Origin: Nonomuraea africana
GTDB lineage: Bacteria > Actinomycetota > Actinomycetes > Streptosporangiales > Streptosporangiaceae
Assembly (NCBI RefSeq): GCF_014873535.1
Contig: NZ_JADBEF010000001.1
Coordinates: 558,001-622,000, forward strand
Direction of reading: 5' to 3'
Length of the DNA: 64,000 nucleotides
The notes under the pieces: generated by a model
Told to the model about the DNA's origin: nothing
Seen by the model: only the letters and a program-made list of their open reading frames with translations
Databases searched by the model: none
Part shown: positions 44,024 to 54,348 of the stretch, in pieces
Position numbering within the stretch: the first letter of the stretch is position 1
Layout of the letters: each line of letters starts with the position of its first letter
Made by a program: the position numbers and the translations under genes

Positions 44024-44286
44024 ATGGCCGAGCCCGCGCGCAGGATCGTCTCCATCACGCTCGACGCGCACCTCTGGGGCGGGGAGTCGCTGCTGCACGA
44101 CGGCGCGCTGGTCGGCTACGTGACCTCGGCCGCGCACAGCCCCACGCTAGCAGGACGGTCGGGCTGGCGTTCGTCTCCGACACGGGGCTGGGGAAGGTGG
44201 AGGTGCAGGTGGCCGGTGAGAGGTACCCTGCCCAGATCAGCCGCAAGGCGCCCTACGATCCCACCTCCGCGAGAGTGAAGGCATGA
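44024..44286 (+). pseudogene. Relic of the C-terminal GcvT barrel of a folate-dependent oxidase
   Basis: The first frame reads ARRIVSITLDAHLWGGESLL and GALVGYVTSAAHSPTL; the second frame continues TVGLAFVSDTGLGKVEVQVA and GERYPAQISRKAPYDPTSAR. Together these are the last ~85 residues of a dimethylglycine/sarcosine oxidase-type GcvT C-terminal barrel (GGE.LL.DG..VGYVTSA, V.V.G.R.PA..S..P.YDP). A frameshift lies near 44,150-44,160. The FAD domain and most of GcvT are absent upstream. The terminal TGA overlaps the purU start, so the original gene was coupled to purU. Confidence 0.7.
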
Positions 44287-45131
44287 ACGCCGAGTACGTC
44301 CTGACCCTGTCCTGCCCCGACCGTCCCGGCGTCGTCGCCGCCGTCTCGGGCCTGCTCGCGGGACGCGGCTGCAACATCACCGAGAGCCAGCAGTTCGGCG
44401 ACCAGACCGCGAAGCGCTTCTTCATGCGCGTGCAGTTCACCGCCGCGCTGCCGCAGGAGGAGCTCGCCCGTGCCTTCGAGGAGCTGGTCCCCGAGCTGGG
44501 CCTCGACTTCAAGCTCCGCGACATGTCGGTCAAGCCGCGGGTGCTGATCCTGGTCAGCAAGTTCGGCCACTGCCTCAACGACCTGCTCTACCGGGTCAGG
44601 TCGGGGCTGCTCGACATCGAGATCGTCGCCGTCGCCTCCAACCACCCCGACCTGCGGCCGCTCACCCAGTCGTACGGCATCGACTACCACCACCTGCCGG
44701 TCACGCCGGCGACCAGGCAGCGCCAGGAGGCGGAGATTCTCGCCCTGGTCGAGCACTACCACATCGAGCTGGTGGTGCTGGCCCGCTACATGCAGGTCCT
44801 GTCGGCGGAGCTGTGCGAGAAGCTGGCGGGCCGGGCGATCAACATCCATCACTCGTTCCTGCCGTCGTTCAAGGGCGCCAAGCCGTACCACCAGGCCCAT
44901 GACCGCGGCGTGAAGCTGATCGGCGCGACCGCCCACTACGTCACCTCCGACCTGGACGAGGGGCCGATCATCGAGCAGGAGGTCGCCCGCGTCACCCACA
45001 GCCACTCGCCCGACGACCTGGTGGCGATCGGGCGCGACCTGGAGTGCGTCGCCCTGGCCCGCGCCGTCCGCTGGCACGCCGAGCAGCGCGTCCTCCTCGA
45101 CGGCCACAAGACGATCGTCTTCCCCCGCTGA
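44283..45131 (+). CDS. purU: Formyltetrahydrofolate deformylase
   Basis: PurU hydrolyses 10-formyl-THF to THF and formate, balancing the one-carbon pool. 282 residues: an N-terminal ACT-like domain (EYVLTLSCPDRPGVVAAVSG, ITESQQFGD) and the formyltransferase-type domain with KFGHCLNDLLYR, LARYMQVLS, the catalytic INIHHSFLPSFKGAKPYHQA and DLDEGPIIEQ. ATG 44283 overlaps the stop of the GcvT-domain relic, which fits: oxidative demethylation loads THF, PurU frees it. A 24-bp palindrome follows the gene. Function is firm from sequence. Confidence 0.95.
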   Translation: MNAEYVLTLSCPDRPGVVAAVSGLLAGRGCNITESQQFGDQTAKRFFMRVQFTAALPQEELARAFEELVPELGLDFKLRDMSVKPRVLILVSKFGHCLNDLLYRVRSGLLDIEIVAVASNHPDLRPLTQSYGIDYHHLPVTPATRQRQEAEILALVEHYHIELVVLARYMQVLSAELCEKLAGRAINIHHSFLPSFKGAKPYHQAHDRGVKLIGATAHYVTSDLDEGPIIEQEVARVTHSHSPDDLVAIGRDLECVALARAVRWHAEQRVLLDGHKTIVFPR

Positions 45132-45144
45132 CCTCCCGTACGGC

Positions 45145-45168
45145 GGGCGGCGGCCGCGGCCGCCGCCC
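45145..45168. terminator. Perfect 24-bp palindrome between convergent purU and lysA
   Basis: GGGCGGCGGCCG on 45145-45156 is followed directly by its complement CGGCCGCCGCCC to 45168. It sits 13 nt after the purU stop and 6 nt from the lysA stop, so it can end transcripts from both sides, although a hairpin without extra loop bases must open a few central pairs. Confidence 0.75.
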
Positions 45169-45174
45169 CCGCGC

Positions 45175-46419
45175 TCACTCCTCGTACATCAGCAGGTCCT
45201 GCCAGGTCTCCCTGCGTCGCGCGACCCTGGCCTGCCCGCCGCTCACCACGATCTCGGGCGGTCGCGGCTGGTTGTTGTAGTTGGAGGCCATGACCATGCC
45301 GTAGGCACCGGTGTCCATGACCGCGAGCAGGTCGCCCGGGGCCAGGTCCGGCAGGTCGGCGGCGGGCGCCAGCTGGTCGGTGGACTCGCAGATCGGTCCG
45401 ACGACCTCGGCGGGGCCGGCCGAGGGGCGCTCCTCCAGCGGCAGGATCCGGTGCGCGGCCTGGTAGAGCGCGGGCCGGACGAAGTGGTGCATGCCGGTGT
45501 CGACCAGCACCATGCGCCGGCCCGCCGGCCGCTTGGTCAGCGTGACGCTGGTCACCAGCACGCCGGCGGGGCCGGCGATGTAGCGGCCGGGTTCGAGGAC
45601 CAGGTCGGCGTCCAGCCCCTCCAGCAGCGGCTCCAGCGCGGCGGCGAAGTCCGCGGGCGAGGGCAGGGCGGCGCCGTCGTAGCTGATGGGGAAGCCGCCG
45701 CCCAGGTCGAGGCGGCGCATCGTGGTCAGGCCGCTCTCGCGGCCGTGGCGCAGCACGTCCACCAGGACGGCCGCCGCCCTGACCATGTCGGCGGGCTCGG
45801 GGACCATGGAGCCCACGTGCATGTGCACGCCCAGCGGAACCAGGTCGGGGAACTCGCCCGCGACGACCCTGTCGAGCAGCGACGTGGCGACCTCAGAGGT
45901 GACGCCGAACTTCGCGCGGTCGCTGCCGGTCTGCATGTGGACGAGGGTGTCGACCTTGACGCCCGGGTTGATCCTGATGCCGAACCTGGCCCGCCTGCCC
46001 AGCGAGGCGGCAGCCTCCTGGAGCCTGGGCACCTCCTCGGCGGACTCCACGTGCACGATGACGTCGTGCTTGACGGCCAGGAGCAGTTCCTCGGCCGTCT
46101 TCGCGACTCCGGCGAAACTGACCCGCGAAGGGTCGGCGCCCGCGGCCAGCACCCGGAGCAATTCACCGCCGCTCACCACGTCGAATCCGGCGCCCAGCTC
46201 CTTCAGATGGCGCAGCACCGAAAGGTTGGAGTTGGCCTTCACCGAATAAAAGACATCCACGCCAAACTTCGCAAATGCAGTGGTAACCATGCGATAGGCG
46301 ACAGTCATCGCATCCAGGGAGTAAACGTAGGCCGGGGTGCCGGTTTCGGCTATCACATCGGAGAGGGCGAGACCGTCGACGCAGAGGCGTCCGTCCTCGT
46401 ACCGGTAGGGGTTGTTCAT
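45175..46419 (-). CDS. lysA: Diaminopimelate decarboxylase
   Basis: Fold-III PLP enzyme of 414 residues that makes L-lysine from meso-diaminopimelate. PLP Lys in YSVKANSN (about residue 59), PLP phosphate site in LDLGGGFPISYDG, EPGRYIAGPAG, dimer-active site GPICESTD and the C-terminal substrate Tyr in DTGAYGMVMASNYNN. ATG 46419 follows GGAGGTCGGG. A longer frame to 46455 has no ribosome site. This is expressed toward purU and ends 6 nt from the palindromic terminator. Some homologues act on other diamino acids, but the CESTD box is of the DapDC type. Confidence 0.93.
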   Translation of the reverse strand: MNNPYRYEDGRLCVDGLALSDVIAETGTPAYVYSLDAMTVAYRMVTTAFAKFGVDVFYSVKANSNLSVLRHLKELGAGFDVVSGGELLRVLAAGADPSRVSFAGVAKTAEELLLAVKHDVIVHVESAEEVPRLQEAAASLGRRARFGIRINPGVKVDTLVHMQTGSDRAKFGVTSEVATSLLDRVVAGEFPDLVPLGVHMHVGSMVPEPADMVRAAAVLVDVLRHGRESGLTTMRRLDLGGGFPISYDGAALPSPADFAAALEPLLEGLDADLVLEPGRYIAGPAGVLVTSVTLTKRPAGRRMVLVDTGMHHFVRPALYQAAHRILPLEERPSAGPAEVVGPICESTDQLAPAADLPDLAPGDLLAVMDTGAYGMVMASNYNNQPRPPEIVVSGGQARVARRRETWQDLLMYEE

Positions 46420-46554
46420 CCCGACCTCCAGTTGCGCGTTCCTTATTTCGGGCACACCAAATCACAAGAAACTGCCGCTCTCTTGTGGGCAGGCTGCGCC
46501 AAGCCCACTCTAGGCGATTTGGGCCCGTATCGTGATATTTCCGCTGTGGAGGCG

Positions 46555-46576
46555 GTTATCCATTAGTTATGATAAC
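46555..46576. promoter_or_regulatory. GTTATC/GATAAC dyad before the 2-TM protein gene
   Basis: GTTATC (46555-46560) and GATAAC (46571-46576) are perfect inverted repeats 10 nt apart in an AT-rich pocket. They lie 38 nt upstream of GTG 46614 and about 136 nt from the divergent lysA start. Candidate operator. Confidence 0.45.
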
Positions 46577-46613
46577 GGGTACTGTTTAGGCATTCTTGAA
46601 GAGTGAGGTGTCC

Positions 46614-47729
46614 GTGGCCGACGGATTTTATCGCTCCATGATGCGTAACTATGTGGTCTCGCTCTGCATTCTTATGGTGCTGATCGGCGACATCATCTTC
46701 CTCCTCTCCTTCGGCGGCAAGACTCCGCTGCTCGCCAACCTGCAACTGGCCGGAGAGACCCTCTTCGAGGTGGGGGCGATCGCGCTCATCCTGGAGACGA
46801 TCAACCTCAAGCGCTGGGCGAAGGAGGAGGTCGTCACCTCACTCACCTCCAGCCCCGACTTCCTCAAGAAGCTGAGCGGCGACGCGCTGACCCAGCAGAT
46901 GAAGCTGGCGGCCAAGGCGAGGTTCCGCAACGATCCCGGCGTCGACGACGCGGTCGACTGGCTCATGACCACGCTGCGCGCGCCCTCGCGCAGCCGCTAC
47001 CGGGTGGAGCTCGAGCCGCATCTCGAGCCCACGCCCGAGAGCTTCGACGGCCGGCACTTCCCGCTGTCGCCCACGGTCCTCAACCTACAGGCGCGCTGCT
47101 CGTACCAGACGGCCGTCAACCGTTCCAGGGGAGCGGTGCCGATCAACGGCGACGGCACGATCCACTCGTTCTTCGCCCTGGTGCCCGACGAGACGGAGCT
47201 CGCCGGCCGCTACCGCGCCAGGACCCTCACCACGGACGACCGCATGGCCTGGATCTGGGAGATGATCGCGCCCCAGCTGGAGGTCAAGCTGGAGGGGCAG
47301 GACTGGATGAAGCTCGAACCCGAGATCAGGAACGTGGAGCTCGCCGAGAGCCCGCACCACAAGATCTCCCTCAAGTTCGACATCTGCTGCTCGCTGGTCC
47401 TGCACCCCGGCCAGCAGGCCGAGGTCTCCTACACCCACCGCCAGCTGGCCGGCACGCACGACGCCTACGCCTGGCACGCCTCGGCCAGGACCACCGACTT
47501 CACCTTCCTGATGCGCAACTTCGACGACTACACGCTCGTCCCCGTGGCGGGGCCCGCCTCGCGCTCCACCATCGAACGGCTCGACCTGTACCGGGACGAG
47601 ATCCGCCTGGTAGGGCTGATCCTGCCCGAGTCGACGTTCGCGTTCGCCTGGAGCCCGAGCGGGTCGAACGGCGCGGTCAGCCTCCCGCGGGCGAGCACGG
47701 TGTTCGAGACGCCTCAGGACGGGCGGTAG
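46614..47729 (+). CDS. Unknown two-TM membrane protein with soluble domain
   Basis: Protein of 371 residues, no family recognised. Two TM helices near the N-terminus (YVVSLCILMVLIGDIIFLLS; LFEVGAIALILETINL), then a cytosolic helical linker (LTSSPDFLKKLSGDALTQQM) and a C-terminal ~250-residue mixed domain with Trp/Tyr-rich strands (MAWIWEMIAPQLEVKLEGQD, DICCSLVLHPGQQAEVSYTH, TDFTFLMRNFDDYTLVPVAG). GTG 46614 has GAGG 6 nt upstream; TTG 46596 and GTG 46608 are in frame. The overall plan resembles anchored effector or sensor proteins, but no catalytic motif is visible. It overlaps the convergent VOC gene by 16 nt. Confidence 0.7.
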   Translation: MADGFYRSMMRNYVVSLCILMVLIGDIIFLLSFGGKTPLLANLQLAGETLFEVGAIALILETINLKRWAKEEVVTSLTSSPDFLKKLSGDALTQQMKLAAKARFRNDPGVDDAVDWLMTTLRAPSRSRYRVELEPHLEPTPESFDGRHFPLSPTVLNLQARCSYQTAVNRSRGAVPINGDGTIHSFFALVPDETELAGRYRARTLTTDDRMAWIWEMIAPQLEVKLEGQDWMKLEPEIRNVELAESPHHKISLKFDICCSLVLHPGQQAEVSYTHRQLAGTHDAYAWHASARTTDFTFLMRNFDDYTLVPVAGPASRSTIERLDLYRDEIRLVGLILPESTFAFAWSPSGSNGAVSLPRASTVFETPQDGR

Positions 47730-48049
47730 GTGCCGAAGAACCAGGAGTTGCCCTCGGGGTCCTTGCAGGCGTACTCACGGGAGCCGTACGGCTGCTCCGT
47801 CAATTCCATCGTGATCGTGGCGCCCGCGGCCAGCGCGCGGTCGTGGTGGGCGTCGGGATCGTCCACGGCGACGTAGATGCCGGGGCCGCCGGGCTCCCCC
47901 TCGCCGAGCATGATCATGTCGTCGCCGACCAGCATCTCGGCGTGGTTCTTCGACACCTCGTGCGGGACGAAGCCGAAGGCGGAGCTGAGGAAGTCGGCGG
48001 CCGCGGGGACGTCCTGGTAGCGGGCCAGCGCGAAGACGGTTCGTTTCAT
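47714..48049 (-). CDS. VOC-family (glyoxalase/bleomycin-resistance-like) protein
   Basis: Protein of 111 residues with a single VOC fold. N-terminal [20 protein letters not shown] with conserved Phe-Gly, [20 protein letters not shown] and the C-terminal [19 protein letters not shown] with the metal-type Glu. Such small proteins are glyoxalases, dioxygenase-like or drug-binding; the substrate cannot be told. ATG 48049 overlaps the stop of the upstream AraC gene (ATGA), so they form an operon and the regulator probably controls this gene. It overlaps the 2-TM protein gene end. Confidence 0.88.
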   Translation of the reverse strand: MKRTVFALARYQDVPAAADFLSSAFGFVPHEVSKNHAEMLVGDDMIMLGEGEPGGPGIYVAVDDPDAHHDRALAAGATITMELTEQPYGSREYACKDPEGNSWFFGTYRPS

Positions 48050-48837
48050 GACCCCAAGTCTGCGCCCGCGCCGACCTGGGGTCTTGGAAAAATCTGACCG
48101 GGCGGGGCGCCCGCCATGGCGCGGAACTCCCTGTTCATGTGCGGCTGGTCGTAGAAGCCGCACGAGGCGGCGACCTCGGACAGCGGGAGTCCCTCGCGCA
48201 GCAGGCTCATGGCGCGGTCGAAGCGGATCACCCTGGCCGACGCCTTCGGGGTCAGCCCGACCTGGTCGTGGAAGCGGGCGACGAGGTGGCGGTGGCTCCA
48301 GCCGAGGGAGCGGGCCAGCGACGCCACGCTGACGGAGCCGCACGAGGCGACCAGGCGGTCCCATGCCCACCGGACGGGCGGGTCGGGCGGCGGAGCGGCC
48401 AGGATGCGGGCGGCCAGCAGCGACTCGGCCAGCGCCAGGCGCGCGGCGGACGAGGTGAGCCCGGCGAGCCGCTCGCCGGCCGTACGGCCCCAGCCGGGCA
48501 GCAGGTCGTCCACGGGCAGCACCAGGTTGGTCAGCTCGCGCATCGGGACACCGAACAGGCGGCGGGCGCCGAAGGGGGTGAGCAGCACCTCGACGCCCTC
48601 GGTGGGCGCGGCGACCCTGGTCACCGTGGCGCGGTCGCCGAGACCGCCGGTGAAGGAGGTGAGGCGCGCGCCGCCGACCTCCATGGGCGCGCCGAAGGCG
48701 AGGATGAGCACCGCACCGGGGACCGCGGGCTCGGTGCGCGTCAGCGGGCGGTCGTAGCGCTCCTGGTAGGCGCACAACCGGGTGACGTAGGGCCGCAGGG
48801 CAGCCCGGGGCACGCCCTCGGCCATGGTCAGGCCCAT
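48046..48837 (-). CDS. AraC-family transcriptional regulator
   Basis: Regulator of 263 residues with the same layout as the AraC at 2266: an N-terminal DUF6597-like sensor half ([30 protein letters not shown]) and a C-terminal double HTH ([40 protein letters not shown]). ATG 48837 is used; ATG 48825 is in frame. It is the first gene of an operon with the VOC gene through an ATGA overlap. Signal unknown. Sequence similarity to the 2266 regulator suggests paralogues. Confidence 0.88.
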   Translation of the reverse strand: MGLTMAEGVPRAALRPYVTRLCAYQERYDRPLTRTEPAVPGAVLILAFGAPMEVGGARLTSFTGGLGDRATVTRVAAPTEGVEVLLTPFGARRLFGVPMRELTNLVLPVDDLLPGWGRTAGERLAGLTSSAARLALAESLLAARILAAPPPDPPVRWAWDRLVASCGSVSVASLARSLGWSHRHLVARFHDQVGLTPKASARVIRFDRAMSLLREGLPLSEVAASCGFYDQPHMNREFRAMAGAPPGQIFPRPQVGAGADLGS

Positions 48838-48854
48838 ACCGCAGACGATACCCG

Positions 48855-49309
48855 TCAGCGTCCGTGGATCTCGGCGAACGTCAGCCCACCCCGGCGCATC
48901 CCGGTGACGAGCCGGCCGGACGGCGGCCGCAGGTCGTCGAGATCGAGAGCGCGGTCCACGAACTCCACCCTGGGCAGGGAGGGAAGCTCGGCCAGAGGGA
49001 TCCACGCGGCCGTGTCGGTCGAGCCCCCCACCTCGTCGCGAAGCGTGCCGCCCGTCACGCGAGCCTTGTAGATCACTTTGATCGCGTGCAGCCGCTCGTG
49101 TCGCGCCGTGACGATGCCGAGCAGGCGTTCCACCTCGACGGTGTGGCCTGTCTCCTCCTCGACCTCGCGATGGAGGGCGTCGAGCGGGTCCTCGCCGAAC
49201 TCCAGGCCGCCGCCGGGCAGGCCCCAGTGGGCGGGCTCGCCGTCCGCCCAGTGCGCGAGGAGGATGCGATCGTCCTCGACGCACAGGGCGTAAGCGGCGA
49301 CGCGGGTGC

Positions 49310-49313
<4 letters not shown>
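48855..49313 (-). CDS. Nudix hydrolase coupled to prolyl oligopeptidase
   Basis: Nudix protein of 152 residues; the box is [20 protein letters not shown] followed by ETG. The N-terminus [20 protein letters not shown] is typical of MutT-like proteins. GTG 49313 overlaps the prolyl oligopeptidase stop (GTGA), and 17 nt separate it from the AraC gene downstream, so it is in one transcription unit with them. A longer frame upstream is a shadow. Substrate unknown. Confidence 0.9.
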
Positions 49314-51346
<2,033 letters not shown>

Positions 51347-51601
51347 GTCTGAACCTTACCGGGGACGCGTAAAGGCCGAGTGTGGCGGGCATAAATGACA
51401 TCGTGTGTCCCTCTGGTCATCTCTATTGGGTGGCGGGGGACACGTGAGAGACGCCAGACTTGGTAAAGGACGGTGCCGTGGTGACCATCCGTTGGACCGT
51501 CCGGCGGAGGTCCACGTGACGGAAGCAACCGGGTCCCAGGAGGGACCGCCAACAGGGGCGCTGGCCCCTCTGATACCCGTGCGTCGGGGGGTGGCCCCCT
51601 G

Positions 51602-52111
51602 ATGCGCCAAGTACTCCTGCTCAACGCCACCTATGAGCCACTGACCACGCTTTCACTGCACCGGGCCGTCGTGCTCGTGCTCAGGGAGAAGGCCGACGTC
51701 GTCCACCGTGACGGCAGGGGAGCGGTGCTGCGCTCCGCGACCTGCACGGTCGACGTGCCGTCGGTGATCAGGCTCCGAAGATATGTCCGTATCCCCTACC
51801 GGTCTCGCATCCCTCTGACGCGCGCCGCGCTGATGCGCCGCGACGACTTCCGCTGCGCCTACTGCGGGCAGCGGGCCGAGACGATCGACCACGTCGTCCC
51901 CCGTTCGCGGGGCGGCACGCACACGTGGGAGAACTGCGTGGCCTCGTGCATGCCGTGCAACCACAGGAAGGCCGACAAGTTCCTGGAGGAGCTGGGGTGG
52001 ACGCTGCGCGTCGCCCCCGCGGTGCCGAGGGGCGCCCACTGGCGGCTCATCGGCGCCCAGCTCGTCGGCGATCCCCAGTGGGCGCCCTACCTGTCGGAGA
52101 CGGCGGCCTAG
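51602..52111 (+). CDS. HNH endonuclease
   Basis: HNH nuclease-like protein of 169 residues. The zinc-binding and catalytic parts are CAYCGQRAETIDHVVPRSRG and NCVASCMPCNHRKADK, i.e. CxxC, D-H and C-xx-C with N-H. The N-terminal half (VLLLNATYEPLTTLSLHRAV, VIRLRRYVRIPYR) is conserved in the actinobacterial chromosomal HNH family of unknown role, probably DNA repair-linked rather than mobile. ATG 51602 follows a G-run in GGGGGGTGG about 10 nt upstream. It overlaps the convergent TPM-domain gene by 4 nt. Confidence 0.92.
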   Translation: MRQVLLLNATYEPLTTLSLHRAVVLVLREKADVVHRDGRGAVLRSATCTVDVPSVIRLRRYVRIPYRSRIPLTRAALMRRDDFRCAYCGQRAETIDHVVPRSRGGTHTWENCVASCMPCNHRKADKFLEELGWTLRVAPAVPRGAHWRLIGAQLVGDPQWAPYLSETAA

Positions 52112-52476
52112 CGGCGTGCGGCCTGCTCCGCGAGAGCGTTGATCCCGTAGAGCAGGCCGCCGGCCAGGTCTCCCGCGCTGAAGGCGGTGGCCATGGACAT
52201 CGCCGTCAGCCGGCACGCCCCGTCGGGCAGGCGGCGCCGCGCGTTCTCTCCCGTGACGATCTCCAGCGCGCGGCCCTCGACGTCGATGAAGACGAGCACC
52301 GCGTCGGGCGACTCCTCGCCCAGGGCGGCGTGCAGCCGTTCGGCGAAGTGCCGGCGGGCGCCCGCCGGCGGGCCGAGAAAGGTGCTGAACCGCAGGCCGC
52401 TGCGCTGCTCGGCGGCCGTCAGCGCCGCGCGGACGTCGTCGGCCTGGGCCGGGGTGAGCGCGCGCATCGCCGTCAC
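52108..52476 (-). CDS. DUF5130/TPM-domain protein
   Basis: Protein of about 122 residues with a TPM-type fold. Blocks: ALTPAQADDVRAALTAAEQR, HFAERLHAALGEESPDAVLV, DVEGRALEIVTGENARRRLP and DLAGGLLYGINALAEQA. TPM domains occur in membrane-linked phosphatase-like and photosystem assembly proteins; in actinobacteria this small form is annotated DUF5130 with unknown role. GTG 52476 overlaps the upstream gene stop (GTGA); ATG 52467 is also in frame. It is co-transcribed with the small membrane protein at 52473. Confidence 0.82.
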   Translation of the reverse strand: MTAMRALTPAQADDVRAALTAAEQRSGLRFSTFLGPPAGARRHFAERLHAALGEESPDAVLVFIDVEGRALEIVTGENARRRLPDGACRLTAMSMATAFSAGDLAGGLLYGINALAEQAARR

Positions 52477-52763
52477 CACCCCGCCGAGGCGCCGCCGAGG
52501 TTCCTGCCGGGCTCGGCGGTCTCGGCCTCGGCCGGCCAGTCGACCTCCGGGGTCGGCGCCCAGTGCGCCCTGCGACCGGCCAGCACCAGGCCCGCGGTGC
52601 TGACGCCGTGCTCGCTGTGGCTAGGGCCGCCCAGCCACACGACGTCGGAGGGCGCCTGCCTGCCCCTGCCCGCGCCGGGCAGCAGGACGACCAGGCTGAT
52701 CAGCAGGAACAGCCCTGTCGAGGTGCCGATGAGGAAGCCGAGGATCTCCAGCGCGCTGTCCAC
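52473..52763 (-). CDS. Small membrane protein upstream of the TPM gene
   Basis: Membrane protein of 96 residues with one N-terminal TM helix (LEILGFLIGTSTGLFLLISL VVLL) and a short cytosolic C-terminal part ending in a Pro/Glu-rich low-complexity tail (WPAEAETAEPGRNLGGASAG). GTG 52763 is chosen since the TM starts right after it; a longer frame to 52808 has no support. Stop overlaps the DUF5130 gene, so the two are translated together, suggesting a membrane complex. No function known. Confidence 0.7.
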   Translation of the reverse strand: MDSALEILGFLIGTSTGLFLLISLVVLLPGAGRGRQAPSDVVWLGGPSHSEHGVSTAGLVLAGRRAHWAPTPEVDWPAEAETAEPGRNLGGASAGW

Positions 52764-52804
52764 ACCATGACCGTAATCCCGTGAGGACGCCCAGGCCAGA
52801 CCCC

Positions 52805-54205
52805 TCACCAGACCGGCGGCCTCCGGTCACCCCAGAATCCGCCCCTGGCCGCCTCGACCTGCGCCGACAGCGAGATCAGCGTGCCCTCGCCGCCGACGCG
52901 CCCCGCCAGCATGACGCCGATCGGCAGGCCCTCGGCGTTCCAGTGCAGCGGGAGGTTGACCGCGGGCTGTCCGCTCACGTTGTAGATCGCGGGGAAGGCG
53001 GCGAACCGCTTCATCCGCTCGAAGGTCTGCTCGGGATCGCCGCCCTCCTCGAACCAGCCGACGGGCCGCGGCGGCTCGGTGACCGTCGGGGTGAGCACGG
53101 CGTCGTAGGCGTCGGTCACCATCAGCGCCAGCCGCGTGGCCAGCTGCAACGACGACTGCGCCTGCAGGAACGCGGGCGCCGGGGTGGCGAAGCCGCGCTC
53201 GCGCAGCCAGGCGGTGAGCGGCCGCAGCAGGTGCTGCCTGTCGAGGGCCACGGGGTGCACGCAGGCGAAGGCGAACCACATGGTCACGAACTGCGGCACC
53301 AGGTCGGGGCCGTACGGCGGGTCGATGTCGACGACCTCGTGGCCCAGCCGCTCCAGCGTCTTGGACGCCGCCTCGTAGGCGGTCAGCACGTCGGGGTGGA
53401 CCTGGGTGCCCGGCACCACGGGCTCGGCGTAGCGCGCGATGCGCAGGCGGCCCGGCTCCCTCGTGGCGCACGCGAGGAACGTGCCCTCGTGCGGGGGCGC
53501 GAGGTAGAGGTCGCCGGGATTGTTGTGGGCCATCACGTCGAGCAGTGCCGCGGCGTCGGCGACGGTCCTGGCGATCGGGCCGTTGGTCGACAGTCCGGCC
53601 AGGTCGGGGATGATCGGCGCGAAGCTCACGCGGCCCCTGGTCGGCTTGATGCCGAACAGGCCGCAGACGGAGGAGGGGATCCTGATGGAGCCCGCGCCGT
53701 CGCTGCCCTGGGCCGCGGGCGCGAGCCCGGCCGCCACGGCGGCCGCCGCGCCCCCGCTCGACCCGCCCGCCGAGCGGGTGAGGTCCCACGGCGTACGGCT
53801 CGGCGGCGACACCGACGTCTCGGTGTAGCAGGGCAGGCCGAACTCGGGGGTGGCCGTCTTGCCGAGCATCACCGTGCCGGCCTCCCGCAACCGCTCCACG
53901 ACCGTGTCGTCGACGGGCGCGACGAAGTCGGCGTAGGTGGCCGAGCCGAAGCTGATCGGCACGTCCTTGACCAGGTTGAGGTCCTTGATCGGGATCGGCA
54001 CGCCGTACAGGGGGCCGCTGGGCTCGGTAAGGTCGCGCGCCTGCGCCAGCGCCCGCTCCGCGGTGACCGTGACGAAGGCACCCACCTGTGGGTCGATCCG
54101 TTCGACGCGGTCGAGATAGTGCCGGGTGATCTCAACAGGTGAGATTTCCCGGCGCCTGACGGCTTCCGCCTGCTCAAGTGCGGTGAGATCATGGATGTGC
54201 GCCAC
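52805..54205 (-). CDS. Amidase signature enzyme
   Basis: Amidase of 466 residues (GatA/nylon-type). Catalytic Lys in PIPIKDLNLV, the Ser-cisSer/Ser cluster in GGSSGGAAAAVAAGLAPAAQ (cis-Ser and nucleophile Ser) and GSIRIPSSVCGLFGIKP. N-terminus HDLTALEQAEAVRRREISPV matches the family. It hydrolyses C-N amide bonds of unknown substrate; GatA-type tRNA amidotransferase partners are not nearby. GTG 54205 has a TACTCT box 7 nt upstream and no Shine-Dalgarno, so it is probably leaderless. It is divergent from the NERD gene across 143 bp. Confidence 0.93.
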   Translation of the reverse strand: MAHIHDLTALEQAEAVRRREISPVEITRHYLDRVERIDPQVGAFVTVTAERALAQARDLTEPSGPLYGVPIPIKDLNLVKDVPISFGSATYADFVAPVDDTVVERLREAGTVMLGKTATPEFGLPCYTETSVSPPSRTPWDLTRSAGGSSGGAAAAVAAGLAPAAQGSDGAGSIRIPSSVCGLFGIKPTRGRVSFAPIIPDLAGLSTNGPIARTVADAAALLDVMAHNNPGDLYLAPPHEGTFLACATREPGRLRIARYAEPVVPGTQVHPDVLTAYEAASKTLERLGHEVVDIDPPYGPDLVPQFVTMWFAFACVHPVALDRQHLLRPLTAWLRERGFATPAPAFLQAQSSLQLATRLALMVTDAYDAVLTPTVTEPPRPVGWFEEGGDPEQTFERMKRFAAFPAIYNVSGQPAVNLPLHWNAEGLPIGVMLAGRVGGEGTLISLSAQVEAARGGFWGDRRPPVW

Positions 54206-54348
54206 GAACCGCAGAGTAGGCCGAGTTGTCTAGAGAAGAAAAGAACTAGATACCCGGAAACGGGGCAACCTACGCGGTGACCTGCGCCATAAAACTATGC
54301 ACGGATCAACAGTAGGAACCGGCGTGGGCCTCGGCTACCGTTTGTAGC

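Noticed and set aside
51405..51602. 65-codon open frame ending on the HNH start
   Set aside because: It overlaps the HNH start by a TGATG, but has a weak start, no family and a low-complexity sequence; I could not support it as a gene.
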